Positions 20,784 through 32,261 are shown, counted from the first letter of the stretch. The stretch is 64,000 nucleotides of DNA from Alteromonas confluentis (GCF_001757105.1 NZ_MDHN01000041.1:186001-250000), one strand, 5' to 3'. Numbers and translations are program-made. The notes: generated from the sequence alone by a model not told the origin.

Positions 20784-22139
20784 CTAAGAGGTAAAGCGAC
20801 TTATATCGTTAAAAATGGCAATGCTCATCATCATAAAGAGCAATGCGCCGCCAATTTTAAATCCTGTTTCCTGAATCCTTTCAGGTACTGGCTTTCCTGT
20901 GATCCACTCGATGACATAAAACAGCAAGTGACCACCATCCAGCATAGGAATTGGCAACAAGTTGATAATGCCAAGACTGACACTGATCAACGCTAAAAAA
21001 CTCAAAAAGTAAGTCAGGCCATAACCTGCACTCACCCCTGCACCCTGTGCAATGGAAATCGGGCCGCTGAGATTGTTCAACGACACATCACCGGTTACCA
21101 GCTTACCTAACATTTCAACACTGACAGCCGTTAAGCGCCAGGTTTTATCCGTCGCCTTTACAATGGCGTCGAACGGACCATACTGATGCACAAACACATA
21201 GCCCTCGGGCCAGGGTTCAGCCAGCGGACTAACGCCCAAAAAGCCAGTTTGACCATTTGGCGTGTCGCGGCGCGCGATAGTGGCATTAATTACCCGCGTC
21301 TGTCCATCGCGTTTTATGGTTAAGGCTACGTCTTCACCAGGCAACGCTTTAACCTGCTCTACCAGCGACTCCCAGCTTTCAATCTTAACATTGTTAAGCG
21401 CAACCAGAGAATCACCGACTAACAATCCGGCTTGCTCTGCCGGGCTATCTGCAGAGACAAGACCGATATTCAGTGTTATGGCAGGCCTGAATGGCACGAT
21501 ACCCAAACTGTTTAATGCAGACTGCTTTTCTGGATCAAAGTTCCAGTTACTGATGTTTAATTCAACCTGACTGGTTATTCCTTGCGCATTCTTTACAGTA
21601 ATTGGCACAAAATCGCCACCGATAGCCGAAACCAGTTCCAGATTGACTGACTCCCAGTCCAGCGTGTCGTGCCCATCTACGCCTACAATTTCATCGCCAC
21701 TATGCAGCTGAGTTTGCGCGGCAATACTTTGAGGTAGCACTTCACCCACTACGGGTTTAACTTTGTTCTGACCGATCAGAAACATGGCGGTAAGGGCAAT
21801 AACCGCAAAAATAAAGTTTACCCCGGGCCCTGCGGCAATAATCGCCATTCGCTGTAATACCGGCTTGTTGTTGAAGGCCAGGTGACGTTTTTCTTCCGGT
21901 ACGGTATCCACGCGCTCATCAAGCATTCGTACATAGCCACCAAGAGGTATAGCGGCGACGGCAAACTCGGTACCTTTTTTGTCTACTCGCGTCCAGAATG
22001 GCTTACCAAAACCAATGGAGAAGCGTTCAACATGCACCCCGCATAACCGGGCTACATAAAAATGCCCCCATTCATGTACGGCCACCAGAATACCCAGCGC
22101 CACAATAAATGAACCTAAACTCCATAAAAACGACAACAC
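20784..22139 (-). CDS. rseP: Site-2 protease RseP
   Basis: Intramembrane zinc metalloprotease that cleaves RseA after DegS, releasing sigma-E, and clears remnant signal peptides. The zinc motif HEWGH is at residues 22-26 and the third ligand lies in LLPIPMLDGGHLLF near the C-terminus. Two periplasmic PDZ domains lie between, with GVNFIFAV marking a membrane segment. It is 451 residues, matching E. coli (450). It abuts dxr: the last base of the dxr stop and the first base of the rseP start share position 22139. Confidence 0.97.
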   Translation of the reverse strand: MLSFLWSLGSFIVALGILVAVHEWGHFYVARLCGVHVERFSIGFGKPFWTRVDKKGTEFAVAAIPLGGYVRMLDERVDTVPEEKRHLAFNNKPVLQRMAIIAAGPGVNFIFAVIALTAMFLIGQNKVKPVVGEVLPQSIAAQTQLHSGDEIVGVDGHDTLDWESVNLELVSAIGGDFVPITVKNAQGITSQVELNISNWNFDPEKQSALNSLGIVPFRPAITLNIGLVSADSPAEQAGLLVGDSLVALNNVKIESWESLVEQVKALPGEDVALTIKRDGQTRVINATIARRDTPNGQTGFLGVSPLAEPWPEGYVFVHQYGPFDAIVKATDKTWRLTAVSVEMLGKLVTGDVSLNNLSGPISIAQGAGVSAGYGLTYFLSFLALISVSLGIINLLPIPMLDGGHLLFYVIEWITGKPVPERIQETGFKIGGALLFMMMSIAIFNDISRFTS

Positions 22140-23323
22140 TACGCGATACCCCTTACCAATTCCCTTGCCACATCACGGGCTTTGCGATCTTCTTCAAGGA
22201 TTTGTTGGAGAGACGAAACGCTAACAGGTTCCAATTTATTCAGTGTTTCTTCGTTAATTCGCGCAATATCAGTAAAACCCACTTCGCCGTCGAGGAACGC
22301 CGCAACGGCAATTTCATTCGCCGCATTCAAACGGGTGGTAGCGGCTTGCCCCGCATTACAGGCATCGATGGCAAGTTTAAGGTTGGGATAGCGTTCATAA
22401 CAAGGCGAGGAAAATGATAAGTCTGCCATTTTTGCAAAGTCGAGGGGTGCTACACCCGCGTCAATTCTTTCAGGCCAGGCGAGGCCATAAGCGATAGGCG
22501 TACGCATATCAGGATTGCCAAGCTGAGCAATCACTGAACCGTCGTTATACTGCACCATAGAATGAATCACACTCTGTGGATGCAGCACAACGGTGATGTC
22601 ATCTGATGTGGCGCCAAACAACCAGCAGGCTTCGATAAATTCTAGCCCCTTGTTCATCATGGTGGCGGAATCGACGGTAATTTTACGCCCCATCGACCAG
22701 TTCGGATGATGACAAGCCTCCTCCACAGAAATGTCGGAAAAAGTGGCTAGTGTACGCTCGCGAAACGGACCACCAGAACCGGTAAGTAGAATTTGCTTGA
22801 TACCGGAAGCCGCGAGCTCGCCGTATTCAAAATTATCGGGCAAACACTGAAAAATAGCATTGTGCTCGCTATCGATAGGCAGGATTTCTGCGCCGGATTG
22901 ACGTGCAGCATCAATAAACAGCGCGCCAGACATCACCAGGGCTTCTTTGTTGGCTAACAACACCCGTTTACCCGCCTTCACCGCAGCAAGAGTTGGTAAC
23001 AGGCCTGCAGCACCGACAATCGCAGCCATTACTGACGTAACTTCAGGGGCACTCGCCACTTCTTCAAGGGCTTTATGGCCACAGAGAATTTCAGATTCAA
23101 CCTGCATCTGGGCCGCCATTTCACGGGCTTTGTCGTACAGGTTGTCATCGGCAAGCACCACATATCGAGCTGCGCAGTCTTTCGCCTGTTGTAACAGCTT
23201 TTCAATTTGCTGATTACCCGTGATGGCAAAAACCCGGTACTTGTCCGGGTGGCGATTTATGACATCGAGTGTACTGCAACCGATGGAGCCGGTTGCACCA
23301 AGAATAGTAACGGTTTGCATCAT
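22139..23323 (-). CDS. dxr: 1-deoxy-D-xylulose 5-phosphate reductoisomerase
   Basis: Converts DXP to MEP in the non-mevalonate isoprenoid pathway, feeding UppS further along this cluster. The NADPH motif GATGSIGCSTLDVI is at residues 9-22. The metal-binding region has LPIDSEHNAIFQCL and the substrate loop has GRKITVDSATMMNKGLEFIEA. Its 394 residues agree with the family. It overlaps cdsA by 4 bases. Confidence 0.97.
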   Translation of the reverse strand: MMQTVTILGATGSIGCSTLDVINRHPDKYRVFAITGNQQIEKLLQQAKDCAARYVVLADDNLYDKAREMAAQMQVESEILCGHKALEEVASAPEVTSVMAAIVGAAGLLPTLAAVKAGKRVLLANKEALVMSGALFIDAARQSGAEILPIDSEHNAIFQCLPDNFEYGELAASGIKQILLTGSGGPFRERTLATFSDISVEEACHHPNWSMGRKITVDSATMMNKGLEFIEACWLFGATSDDITVVLHPQSVIHSMVQYNDGSVIAQLGNPDMRTPIAYGLAWPERIDAGVAPLDFAKMADLSFSSPCYERYPNLKLAIDACNAGQAATTRLNAANEIAVAAFLDGEVGFTDIARINEETLNKLEPVSVSSLQQILEEDRKARDVARELVRGIA

Positions 23324-24183
23324 GCCATCCAGGTTACATAACAGAAGGCAAATACTGGGAATGCCGCGGTCAGGCTGTCGATACGATCGAGAATACCACC
23401 ATGACCAGGCAACAATTTACCGCTATCTTTAATGCCAGCACAGCGCTTGAGCATACTTTCATTTAGATCGCCCAGTGCTGAAACAGCAACGGTAATACCG
23501 CCAATGAGAAGGTGTAGCCAGATACGATCGGTAGCGACCTGGTAGTGCAAAGCGGCAAACGCAATAATCGCAAAAGAGGCGCCAATTCCGCCAATGAGCC
23601 CCTCCAGGGTTTTACCCGGAGACACATTCGGACGCAGTTTATGACGACCGAATTTAACACCACTGAAGAAAGCACCGATATCCGCCGCCCAGACAATACC
23701 CAGCACATAAAAAATAAGCGATGAACCATACAGGGTGTCTACATCGTGCAAGCTGGTACGTAAGCTGATAACGGCCACCCATGTAGGAATGAGCGTTAAC
23801 AGCCCAAAGCCCAATCGAATAAGGTTGTTATTGCGCCAGAACGTGGAATAGCGTGGATAGAAGATGATCATCCAAAGCGAGAATAACCACCAGATGACAG
23901 AGATACCAAGAATGAAGTGATAGAGGCCATGTAACTGGCCCTGATACCAGATGTCTGATGCGTTCACTAAAGACGACAACACCAGACAGAGTGCAAAGAC
24001 AAACGCCGCAAACATGGCTTTACGAGGACGGGCCTTAATGCCAGACATATTTGCCCACTCATAGCCACCCAGACCGATGACACCGGCAATGGCTACCTCA
24101 AACCACCAGACAGGCAGAAAAAGGATCGCGATAAGCGCCAGTGGCGCCAGAATTAATGCTGTTATTATCCGTTGTTTTAGCAT
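23320..24183 (-). CDS. cdsA: Phosphatidate cytidylyltransferase
   Basis: Makes CDP-diacylglycerol, the precursor of all phospholipids, in the inner membrane. The 287-residue protein has about eight hydrophobic segments. The C-terminal family signature is present: ESMLKRCAGIKDSGKLLPGH followed by GGILDRIDS. It lies between uppS and dxr, as in E. coli. Confidence 0.97.
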   Translation of the reverse strand: MLKQRIITALILAPLALIAILFLPVWWFEVAIAGVIGLGGYEWANMSGIKARPRKAMFAAFVFALCLVLSSLVNASDIWYQGQLHGLYHFILGISVIWWLFSLWMIIFYPRYSTFWRNNNLIRLGFGLLTLIPTWVAVISLRTSLHDVDTLYGSSLIFYVLGIVWAADIGAFFSGVKFGRHKLRPNVSPGKTLEGLIGGIGASFAIIAFAALHYQVATDRIWLHLLIGGITVAVSALGDLNESMLKRCAGIKDSGKLLPGHGGILDRIDSLTAAFPVFAFCYVTWMA

Positions 24184-24241
24184 AATTGGCGTTGTGCTCC
24201 TGATGACGGAAAGCGCTCCGTCTTAATGGCGCAGGCTCAGC

Positions 24242-25015
24242 TTAAGGAACGCTGACCTGCTCGCCTGTAAGACCGAACCGACGCTGACGCTGCTTGAAGT
24301 CATTGACAGCTTGCTGAAATACGTCTTCGGAAAAATCCGGCCACAGTACGTCGGTAAAATAAAGTTCCGCATAAGCACATTGCCACAGCAAGAAATTACT
24401 GATGCGATGCTCGCCCCCAGTACGGATAAGTAAATCCAGTTCCGGTAAACCCGCGGTAGAGATGTGTGAGTCGAACGTAGCTTCTGTGATTTCTGAAGAC
24501 GTCATTTTGCCTTCGCTCACGGCCTCACTGATTTGACGGGCGGCATTGACAATATCCCAGCGACCACCGTAATTAGCGGCAATATTTAGCACTAACTCTT
24601 GGTTGTCTGCTGTCATCGCTTCGGCTTTCCGAATCTTTTCGGTAAGCTTGTCATCGAAAGCTGATACATCACCAATCACCTTGAGACGTACGCCATTTTT
24701 GTGCAAGCGTTTCGCCTCGTTGTTCAAAACCAAATTGAACAACTCCATAAGCACCGACACTTCTTCTTCGGGACGTTTCCAATTTTCACTGGAAAAAGCG
24801 AAAAGAGTCAGTGATTGAATATTATTCTGACGAGCAAAACGTACCACTGCACGAACAGATTCCACGCCGGCTTTGTGTCCGAACGTTCTGATTTTGCCCT
24901 TTTTTTGCGCCCATCGACCATTTCCGTCCATGATGATCGCAACGTGCTGAGGTCCTGGCATGGAGGCCAGGACATCAGTTTTTTCAGGCGCTGTGTTAGA
25001 CCGCATTCCTAACAT
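24242..25015 (-). CDS. uppS: Undecaprenyl diphosphate synthase
   Basis: Cis-prenyltransferase that builds the C55 lipid carrier for peptidoglycan and surface polysaccharides. VAIIMDGNGRWA (Asp30, Gly, Arg) is the diphosphate-binding motif. LTLFAFSSENWKRP and the C-terminal DLLIRTGGEHRISNFLLWQ are equally diagnostic. The N-terminus is slightly extended at 257 residues in total. The start follows frr by 9 bases. Confidence 0.97.
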   Translation of the reverse strand: MLGMRSNTAPEKTDVLASMPGPQHVAIIMDGNGRWAQKKGKIRTFGHKAGVESVRAVVRFARQNNIQSLTLFAFSSENWKRPEEEVSVLMELFNLVLNNEAKRLHKNGVRLKVIGDVSAFDDKLTEKIRKAEAMTADNQELVLNIAANYGGRWDIVNAARQISEAVSEGKMTSSEITEATFDSHISTAGLPELDLLIRTGGEHRISNFLLWQCAYAELYFTDVLWPDFSEDVFQQAVNDFKQRQRRFGLTGEQVSVP

Positions 25016-25024
25016 AGTAACTAT

Positions 25025-25582
25025 TTAAATTTCCATTAGTTCTTTTTCTTTGTCTGCCAGCATGGCATCCACTTTTTTGATGAAATCGTTAGTCAGCGAC
25101 TGAATATTTTCTTCCGCTGCACGACTTTCATCTTCGCTGATTTCTTTTTCTTTCAGCAGGTCTTTTACGTCACCGTTCGCATCACGACGGATGTTACGGA
25201 TAGCAACACGACCACCTTCCGCTTCGTTACGTACAACGCGGATTAAATCTTTACGACGCTCTTCTGTAAGCGGTGGTAAAGGAATGCGGATTGAACCGCC
25301 CGCGCTCATTGGGTTAAGGCCCAGGTCAGACTGCATGATCGCTTTTTCGACGGCCTGAATCGCGCTCTTATCGAATACGCTCAGTGCCAGTGTGCGGCTG
25401 TCTTCTGCAACCACGTTAGCAACCTGCTTAAGCGGTGTGTCTACGCCGTAATATGGCACCATGATGCCGTCGAGCAGACTAGGGTGTGCACGACCTGTGC
25501 GAATTTTGCTTAGCTGACTTTTCAGTGCGCTGATGCTTTTTTCCATGCGCTCTTGCGCATCCATTTCTATCTCATCAATCAC
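25025..25582 (-). CDS. frr: Ribosome recycling factor
   Basis: Splits post-termination ribosomes together with EF-G. It is 185 residues, the standard length. The text contains [21 protein letters not shown] and the C-terminal [20 protein letters not shown], both highly conserved. It follows pyrH by 16 bases in the ribosomal/translation cluster rpsB-tsf-pyrH-frr. Confidence 0.98.
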   Translation of the reverse strand: MIDEIEMDAQERMEKSISALKSQLSKIRTGRAHPSLLDGIMVPYYGVDTPLKQVANVVAEDSRTLALSVFDKSAIQAVEKAIMQSDLGLNPMSAGGSIRIPLPPLTEERRKDLIRVVRNEAEGGRVAIRNIRRDANGDVKDLLKEKEISEDESRAAEENIQSLTNDFIKKVDAMLADKEKELMEI

Positions 25583-25598
25583 AGTTGTTTCCTATTTC

Positions 25599-26339
25599 TT
25601 ACTTTAAATTTTCAGGATGGTCGATCAGTGTGCCTTCCTGCTCACCCATTACGACGCGCTTTAGGCATCCGGGTTTATTCATGTTGAATACGCGAATAGG
25701 CATACGATGATCACGGGCCAGGGTGAAAGCAGATAAATCCATTACTTTCAGCTCTTTCTCGAGCACTTCCTGATAGGACAGTGTCGGGTAAAGGGTCGCA
25801 TCTGGGTTTTTCACCGGATCGTCGCTGTACACGCCATCAACTTTCGTGGCTTTGAGCACAGCTTCTGCTTCAATTTCGATACCACGTAAGCAAGCAGCAG
25901 AATCGGTGGTGAAGAAAGGATTACCGGTACCTGCAGAGAAAATAACAACGCGGCCGGATTTCAGCAGACTAATGGCTTCAGCCCAGTTGTAGGCGTCACA
26001 TACGCCATTCAGAGGAATGGCTGACATTAAACGGGCGTTTACGAAGGCACGGTGCAAGGCATCACGCATAGCCAGGCCATTCATCACGGTGGCCAGCATA
26101 CCCATGTGGTCACCAACAACGCGGTTCATGCCCGCTTTAGCCAGACCTTCACCACGGAACAGGTTACCGCCACCGATAACCAAACCCACCTGCACACCTA
26201 ATTCAACCAGCTCTTTAATTTCTTGAGCCATTCTATCAAGAACTTTGGGATCGATACCGAACCCTTCTGAACCCATCAGCGCTTCACCGCTGAGTTTTAA
26301 CAAAATACGTCGATAGGCTGATTTTGGTGTGATACTCAT
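25599..26339 (-). CDS. pyrH: Uridylate kinase
   Basis: Phosphorylates UMP to UDP in pyrimidine synthesis. The amino-acid kinase fold is clear: [13 protein letters not shown] near the start, [13 protein letters not shown], and [13 protein letters not shown] take the ATG at 26339 ([13 protein letters not shown], 246 residues), preceded by AAGGA, since it matches the family N-terminus. A longer ORF with 12 more residues begins at 26375. A terminator lies upstream, between tsf and this gene. Confidence 0.96.
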   Translation of the reverse strand: MSITPKSAYRRILLKLSGEALMGSEGFGIDPKVLDRMAQEIKELVELGVQVGLVIGGGNLFRGEGLAKAGMNRVVGDHMGMLATVMNGLAMRDALHRAFVNARLMSAIPLNGVCDAYNWAEAISLLKSGRVVIFSAGTGNPFFTTDSAACLRGIEIEAEAVLKATKVDGVYSDDPVKNPDATLYPTLSYQEVLEKELKVMDLSAFTLARDHRMPIRVFNMNKPGCLKRVVMGEQEGTLIDHPENLK

Positions 26340-26462
26340 TATTTGAATAGTCCTTATGAATTCGGCTTGTCTCATGCCTCGTTATGCTCAACAAGAAATG
26401 ACGCAAGCCGACTCGTTACAAGCGATATTTTTTATGATGGTTCGGGCTGTCTGCCCTACTCA

Positions 26463-26488
26463 TAAAAAAGCACCCCCGAAGAGGTGCT
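26463..26488 (-). terminator. Rho-independent terminator after tsf
   Basis: On the minus strand AGCACC (26488-26483) and GGTGCT (26474-26469) form a stem with a short GC-rich loop, followed by six T. It separates rpsB-tsf from pyrH-frr, as in many relatives. Confidence 0.85.
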
Positions 26489-26534
26489 CTGTAGTGTATC
26501 CGACATTGGCCGAATGAAAAAGCGAAACGCAGAA

Positions 26535-27407
26535 TTATTTCTTCGCCGCTTCCATTTGTGCCGCAACTTCTGCTGCGAAGTCTTCGGTTTTCTTCTCGAT
26601 ACCCTCACCCACTTCAAAACGGATGAAGTTAACAACGTCAGCGCCTTTGCTCTTCAGCAGTTCGCCAACAGAAACAGAAGGATCTTTAACGAAAGGCTGA
26701 CCTGTCAGGCTGATTTCGCCGGTGAATTTCTTCATACGACCAGCAACCATTTTCTCAGCGATATCGGCAGGCTTACCAGACTGGATAGCCAGTTCTACCT
26801 GGATTTCTTTCTCTTTTTCTACAACTTCAGCAGGAACGTCGTCAGGTTTAACGAACTGAGGGCTTGCCGCTGCAACGTGCATTGCTACGTCTTTAGCCAG
26901 TTCTTCGTCGCCACCGTTTAAGATAGCGATTACGCCGATACGACCGCCGTGCACGTATGCACCTAAGTTGTCGCCTTCAACGTTGATAACGCGACGAGGA
27001 GAGATGTTTTCACCGATTTTAGCAACTAGTGCGTCACGTACTTCGATTACTTTCGCGCCGTCTAATTCAGCTTCGTTCAGCTCTTCTACAGAGTTGATGT
27101 TGCCAGCGTGTGCAACGGCCAGAATTTTGTTACCGAAGCCCAGGAAACCTTCGTCACGAGCAACGAAGTCAGTTTCACAGTTAACTTCCATCATGGTTGC
27201 GCGGTTGCCTTCAACCTGAGTCAGGATTACACCTTCAGCGGCGATACGGCCAGCTTTCTTAGCGGCTTTAGCCTGACCAGACTTACGCATGTTTTCGATG
27301 GCCAGTTCGATGTCACCATCGGTCTCAACCAGCGCTTTTTTACAATCCATCATACCTGCGCCGGTACGCTCACGCAGTTCTTTAACAAGTGCTGCAGTCA
27401 CTGCCAT
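26535..27407 (-). CDS. tsf: Elongation factor Ts
   Basis: Nucleotide exchange factor for EF-Tu. It is 290 residues and starts [20 protein letters not shown], with the UBA-like N-terminal domain and the conserved [13 protein letters not shown] at about residue 78-90. It is the second gene after rpsB, in the universal order. Confidence 0.98.
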   Translation of the reverse strand: MAVTAALVKELRERTGAGMMDCKKALVETDGDIELAIENMRKSGQAKAAKKAGRIAAEGVILTQVEGNRATMMEVNCETDFVARDEGFLGFGNKILAVAHAGNINSVEELNEAELDGAKVIEVRDALVAKIGENISPRRVINVEGDNLGAYVHGGRIGVIAILNGGDEELAKDVAMHVAAASPQFVKPDDVPAEVVEKEKEIQVELAIQSGKPADIAEKMVAGRMKKFTGEISLTGQPFVKDPSVSVGELLKSKGADVVNFIRFEVGEGIEKKTEDFAAEVAAQMEAAKK

Positions 27408-27486
27408 TTTTCAATTCCTCAGCATTAAACATTAATAAGGTAAAAGGGGCGTTGTATGCCCCTCTTCAGATATTCGTTATTTTTGA

Positions 27487-27520
27487 TGACAGTGGCATGT
27501 CAATGCCATAACCACTGTCA
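27487..27520 (-). promoter_or_regulatory. Stem-loop in the rpsB-tsf intergenic region
   Basis: TGACAGTGG (27487-27495) and CCACTGTCA (27512-27520) form a perfect 9-bp stem, with an inner alternative TGGCAT/ATGCCA. There is no following U-tract on the minus strand. It could be an mRNA-stabilising or attenuating element between rpsB and tsf; partial read-through at this junction is known in E. coli. Confidence 0.5.
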
Positions 27521-27534
27521 CCCATCAGGTCTGA

Positions 27535-28266
27535 TTACTCAGCCGCTTCTACGAAGTCGTCTTGTTCAGCCTGAACTTCAAGGTTGCTTTCGCGACCTTT
27601 GTTTACTGCGTCAGCAGCTGCATCAAGATACAGCTGAACCGCACGGATCGCGTCATCGTTACCAGGGATGATGAAATCAACACCGTCAGGGTTAGAGTTA
27701 GTATCTACAACACCAACTACAGGGATACCCAGGTTACGTGCTTCAGTAATTGCGATGTGCTCGTGATCGGCGTCGATTACAAAGATCACGTCAGGCAGAC
27801 CGCCCATGTCTTTGATACCGCCCAGGCTGCTTTCCAGCTTGTCCATTTCACGTTGCAACATCAGTGCTTCTTTCTTGGTCAGCTTCTCGAAAGTACCGTC
27901 TTGAGACTGTTGCTCAAGATCTTTCAGACGCTTGATTGACTGACGAACTGTTTTCCAGTTAGTCAGCATACCGCCCAACCAACGCTTGTTCACATAGAAC
28001 TGGTCGCATTTAGCAGCAGCATCTTTAACTGCTTCGCCAGCTGCGCGCTTAGTACCTACGAAAAGGATTTTACCTTTCTTAGAAGCAACACCTGACAGGT
28101 AGTTCATTGCTTCGTTAAACAGAGGTACTGTTTTTTCCAGGTTGATGATGTGAACTTTGTTACGAGCACCAAAGATGAAAGGCTTCATCTTTGGGTTCCA
28201 GTAGCGAGTTTGGTGACCGAAATGCACGCCGGCTTTCAGCATGTCACGCATTGATACGTTTGCCAT
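27535..28266 (-). CDS. rpsB: 30S ribosomal protein S2
   Basis: Small-subunit ribosomal protein, 243 residues. [20 protein letters not shown] and [20 protein letters not shown] are near-universal S2 text. It has a leader of roughly 175 bases from the promoter at 28450-28478, where S2 autoregulation is known to act in gammaproteobacteria. Divergent from map, as in E. coli. Confidence 0.98.
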   Translation of the reverse strand: MANVSMRDMLKAGVHFGHQTRYWNPKMKPFIFGARNKVHIINLEKTVPLFNEAMNYLSGVASKKGKILFVGTKRAAGEAVKDAAAKCDQFYVNKRWLGGMLTNWKTVRQSIKRLKDLEQQSQDGTFEKLTKKEALMLQREMDKLESSLGGIKDMGGLPDVIFVIDADHEHIAITEARNLGIPVVGVVDTNSNPDGVDFIIPGNDDAIRAVQLYLDAAADAVNKGRESNLEVQAEQDDFVEAAE

Positions 28267-28449
28267 GATATTTTCCTCTTGGGGTTAGGCCTCCATATAC
28301 CCCTTCCATCGATCCGCATTTAAGCCATTAAGACTTAGCAGACACCCCGATGTCAGTGTCGGTATATGTGTGTTATTTAAAAAGTTTATTTACGTTTACG
28401 GTGGCTTAAAAAATCGCTAAATTTAATGAGTCTTTCGAAACGCGGGCGC

Positions 28450-28478
28450 TTTATACCACAAAGCCCCGGCGCACTCAA
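28450..28478 (-). promoter_or_regulatory. rpsB promoter with GC-rich discriminator
   Basis: On the minus strand TTGAGT (28478-28473), 17 bases, TATAAA (28455-28450), followed by GCGCCCGCG. A GC-rich discriminator directly after the -10 is the mark of ppGpp-repressed ribosomal promoters, so stringent control is expected. Confidence 0.75.
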
Positions 28479-28630
28479 GTTTTCGCGCACTCGCCTCACC
28501 TGACTATACAGCCGTGGCTACAGCGGTTACCATTGCTGTAATCATGCATCTTTATCATTCATTACTGCGTATAAACGTAGGAAAAATCGATGCATTAGTT
28601 TATTTATTGAAACCAGTTATCGAGGGTACA

Positions 28631-29425
28631 GTGGCAGCTATCATCAAAACCGCTGAAGAAATTGAAAAAATGCGCGTCGCCGGAAAACTCGCCGCCGACG
28701 TTCTGACTATGATTACGCCGCATGTGAAAAAAGGCGTAACCACTGACGAACTTAATACGCTTTGTCATGACTACATCGTTAATGAACAAGACGCGATTCC
28801 AGCACCGCTGAATTATGGTCATCCGCCGTTTCCAAAGTCGATTTGTACGTCGGTTAACCACTGTATCTGTCATGGCATTCCGTCTGACAAGAAACTCAAA
28901 GACGGCGATATTGTCAATATCGACGTGACGGTAATAAAGGACGGGTATCACGGCGACACCTCGAAAATGTTTATCGTGGGTAAGCCAAGCATTCTTGCTG
29001 AACGTCTGGTGCGAGTAACGCAAGAATGTTTATATGAAGCCATTAAAGCGGTTAAACCAGGGATGCGTTTAGGCGACATCGGCCATATTTGTCAGACACA
29101 TGCCGAATCACACAACTATTCCATCGTTCGCGAATATTGTGGGCATGGCATTGGCGCGGGTTTTCATGAAGAACCGCAAATCGTGCACTATGGCAAACCT
29201 GGCACAGGCGACGAATTACTGCCTGGCATGTGTTTTACCATTGAGCCCATGGTGAATGCAGGTAAGCGCTACTCGAAAGTACTGCCAGACCAATGGACTG
29301 TAGTCACTAAAGACCGCAGCCTCAGTGCCCAATGGGAGCACACGTTACTGATGACAGAAGACGGTGTTGAAATCCTCACTCTGCGTGATGAAGAAACGCT
29401 GCCTCGCGTGATCAGCCACAGTTAA
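28631..29425 (+). CDS. map: Methionine aminopeptidase, type I
   Basis: Removes the initiator methionine from nascent proteins. I choose the GTG at 28631, preceded by GAGGG, giving 264 residues starting (M)AAIIKTAEEIEKMRVAGKLA as in E. coli Map. An upstream start at 28514 would add 39 unrelated residues. Metal ligands are visible in NIDVTVIKDGYHGDTS, HGIGAGFHEEP, FTIEPMV and the final WEHTLL. It is divergent from rpsB. Confidence 0.97.
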   Translation: MAAIIKTAEEIEKMRVAGKLAADVLTMITPHVKKGVTTDELNTLCHDYIVNEQDAIPAPLNYGHPPFPKSICTSVNHCICHGIPSDKKLKDGDIVNIDVTVIKDGYHGDTSKMFIVGKPSILAERLVRVTQECLYEAIKAVKPGMRLGDIGHICQTHAESHNYSIVREYCGHGIGAGFHEEPQIVHYGKPGTGDELLPGMCFTIEPMVNAGKRYSKVLPDQWTVVTKDRSLSAQWEHTLLMTEDGVEILTLRDEETLPRVISHS

Positions 29426-29444
29426 GTAGTTAACTAATAGATTA

Positions 29445-29469
29445 GGACGGACACCCTCTTTGTCCGTCC
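29445..29469 (+). terminator. Terminator-like hairpin after map
   Basis: GGACGGACA (29445-29453), 7-base loop, TGTCCGTCC (29461-29469): a perfect 9-bp stem 20 bases after the map stop. The following bases are C/T-rich but not a clean T-tract. Confidence 0.6.
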
Positions 29470-29609
29470 ATCCTCCTGCCTTTTATAACTTTTTCGTCTA
29501 CTTATTCGCTAATTAGCGCGTTTTCATCACTTTTGCATACTGCGCAAAGCCACTGATTCGTGTTATTGTTCGCCAGATTTTTCCTTCCAGAAGTAGGTAA
29601 AGGCATATT

Positions 29610-32261
29610 TTGAGCTTACAGACACTGATCGATCAGGCAGAAAACATCACCTCAGCCGATGATATCGCGGGAATAAAGGCTAGCATTACTGCCTCCGGCG
29701 AATGGCTGGAAAGCGCATTTGATAACACGCCGGTAGACGAGCTTGTCACTGGGCGCGCAAAATTTATCGATGCGCTGTTGGCGCGTATCTGGCAACTCAT
29801 GGGACTGGATGCCGTGAGTGGGTTAGCGCTGTGTGCAGTGGGCGGCTACGGTCGCGGTCACTTACAGCCGCATTCAGACATTGACTTACTTATTGTCAGC
29901 CACAAATCACTGAAGCAGCCAGCACAAGAAAAAATAAGCCAGTTCATTACCCTGCTATGGGACATCAAACTGGATGTAGGACAGTCTGTTCGCACCGTCA
30001 AAGACACGCTTTCGCTGGCGAAAGAAGACATTACCATTGCTACCAACCTGGTTGAAAGTCGTTTACTGACGGGTGATGCCAGTGTATTCGAAACGTTGTG
30101 GGAAAAGCTTAATGGCCGTCGTGCCCTCTCCTCAAAAGAATTCTTTAAAGCGAAGTACGAAGAACAGTTAACCCGTCATGCCAAGTTCAATGGCACCTCT
30201 TACAACCTTGAGCCGAACATTAAAGAAAATCCGGGTTGTTTGCGTGATATCCAGTCTATTGGCTGGGTGGCGAAGAAACACTTCAAAGTCTCTGATGGCT
30301 TCGACCTGGTGGGTCACGGTTATTTTGCCCCAGAAGAGCATAGTGAACTCATTAGTTGCCGAATGCATTTATGGCGCATGCGATTTGCCCTGCATTTAAT
30401 TGCTGGTCGCAGTGAAAACCGCTTATTGTTTGATTACCAGCCTGACGTTGCCGAGAAACTCGGTTATGGTCGCGATGGAAAAGCGTCAGTTGAGAAAATG
30501 ATGCGCGACTTCTTCCGCGTGATTCGTCGGGTCAGTGAACTGAATAAAATGCTGCTGCAGCGCTTCCGCTACGATATGCTGAATCAAAGCGTACAAAACG
30601 ACGTGCCGGTCAATGCCGACTTCCACCTGCTTGATGGCATGATCTCCCCCACACGAAGCAATGTTTTTGATAGTCCTGAAGCAGTACTCGATTTCCTGAA
30701 CGTTATTGCTGATACCCCAGATGTTAAAGGGCTCGACACGGATACCATTCGTCAGTTACGTAACGCTCGCCGTAAGTTTGAAAATCAATATTACGTTGAA
30801 CGGGAAGCCTGTCGTGGCAAATTGATGGATTTGTTCCGTCATCCCCATTTCTTTGATTTCGGCTGGAATATCATGCACGAGTACGGCATTCTTGAGTCGT
30901 ACCTGCCTGAGTGGGACAAAATTGTCGGCATGATGCAGTTCGACTTGTTCCATGCTTACACCGTGGATGAACACACCCATCGGGTTGTAAAAAATGTGAA
31001 TCGCTATTTCCAACCACAGAATATCGAGTTTCCTCGCTGTGGTCGCATCGTACGAAATTTAGATCATCCTGAGATCATCTATCTGGCGGCAGTGTTTCAT
31101 GATATCGCTAAAGGTCGTGGTGGTGATCACTCTGAACTGGGTGCCGAAGACGTTGCTACGTTTGCCTTGCTTCATGGTATCGATGCCCGGGATGCCGATC
31201 TGGTGGCATGGTTGGTGGAAAACCACTTGCTCATGTCGGTGGTAGCCCAACGCCGGGACATTTATGATCCTGAAGTGATCAGCGAATTTGCTACTGCTGT
31301 GCGAAGTCATACGCATCTGAATCTGTTGTATGTGCTGACCCTCGCCGATATTCGCGCCACTAACGATAACTTGTGGAATGACTGGAAGTCGTCGCTCCTG
31401 CGGGAACTCTACCTGATGACCCAAAAAGCGTTAGACAATGGCTTGCAGTGTCAGGTTACCCTTGATGATCGGGTAAAAGAGCATAAACATACTGCGCGGA
31501 TTATCCTGGAATCTCAGGGTATCGCTGAACAAGACATTAAGAGTCTGTGGAGCCGGATGGATGATGATTATTTCGTTCGTTTCAAACCCGCGCAAATAGC
31601 CTGGCACTCCCAGGTGATCCTCACCGCAGAGAAATCAGAACTGCGGGATGATGCCAATGCCCTGGTGGTGAAAGCGAATGACAACAGCGCCAAAGGCGGT
31701 ACCGAAATCCTGATTTATGGCCGTGACCGTAAAGCGCTGTTTGCCCAGGTAGCATCGGTGCTCGACAGCCGCAACTGCTCCATACACGATGCACACATCA
31801 CCATTACCCGTGACGGCTACGTATTCGACAGCATTCTGGTATTGGAAAACGACGGTTCACGCTTAAGCGGCGAAAACCGTACCCTCAGTCTTGAAAAGGC
31901 TATCCTCGACCAGTTGGAAAAGCCAGGCAGAGCACACGACAACAAGCGTAAACTATCCCGTCAGTTACGCCAGTTGGACGTACCGACCAAAATCCGCTTC
32001 TTTACCCTTAATGAAGAAAGCACATTGATTGAACTGGAAGCACTGGACGCACCGGGTATTCTGGCTAAAATTGGCCATGCCTTCGTTGACAGGAATGTCG
32101 TACTTAAACTGGCAAAGATTGCCACCATCGGTGAACGCGCCGAGGATATATTTATTGTCAGCAACGATGCTGGCAAATCGTTAACCCCTGAGCAACAGAC
32201 TGCTCTCAAAAAGCAGATCCTGTTTAAACTCGATCAACTTGAAGACATCAACATATCATGA
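29610..32261 (+). CDS. glnD: Bifunctional PII uridylyltransferase / uridylyl-removing enzyme
   Basis: Senses glutamine and adds or removes UMP on PII proteins to control nitrogen assimilation. Starts with TTG; 883 residues. The nucleotidyltransferase motif [17 protein letters not shown] is at 78-94. The HD domain (uridylyl-removing) has [17 protein letters not shown] near residue 495. Two ACT domains (about 700 and 805) bind glutamine. The order map-glnD-dapD matches E. coli. Confidence 0.97.
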   Translation: MSLQTLIDQAENITSADDIAGIKASITASGEWLESAFDNTPVDELVTGRAKFIDALLARIWQLMGLDAVSGLALCAVGGYGRGHLQPHSDIDLLIVSHKSLKQPAQEKISQFITLLWDIKLDVGQSVRTVKDTLSLAKEDITIATNLVESRLLTGDASVFETLWEKLNGRRALSSKEFFKAKYEEQLTRHAKFNGTSYNLEPNIKENPGCLRDIQSIGWVAKKHFKVSDGFDLVGHGYFAPEEHSELISCRMHLWRMRFALHLIAGRSENRLLFDYQPDVAEKLGYGRDGKASVEKMMRDFFRVIRRVSELNKMLLQRFRYDMLNQSVQNDVPVNADFHLLDGMISPTRSNVFDSPEAVLDFLNVIADTPDVKGLDTDTIRQLRNARRKFENQYYVEREACRGKLMDLFRHPHFFDFGWNIMHEYGILESYLPEWDKIVGMMQFDLFHAYTVDEHTHRVVKNVNRYFQPQNIEFPRCGRIVRNLDHPEIIYLAAVFHDIAKGRGGDHSELGAEDVATFALLHGIDARDADLVAWLVENHLLMSVVAQRRDIYDPEVISEFATAVRSHTHLNLLYVLTLADIRATNDNLWNDWKSSLLRELYLMTQKALDNGLQCQVTLDDRVKEHKHTARIILESQGIAEQDIKSLWSRMDDDYFVRFKPAQIAWHSQVILTAEKSELRDDANALVVKANDNSAKGGTEILIYGRDRKALFAQVASVLDSRNCSIHDAHITITRDGYVFDSILVLENDGSRLSGENRTLSLEKAILDQLEKPGRAHDNKRKLSRQLRQLDVPTKIRFFTLNEESTLIELEALDAPGILAKIGHAFVDRNVVLKLAKIATIGERAEDIFIVSNDAGKSLTPEQQTALKKQILFKLDQLEDINIS

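Noticed and set aside
28514..28630. Longer N-terminus of map (39 extra residues)
   Set aside because: The extra residues match no Map protein, and the GTG at 28631 has a good ribosome binding site and the family start.
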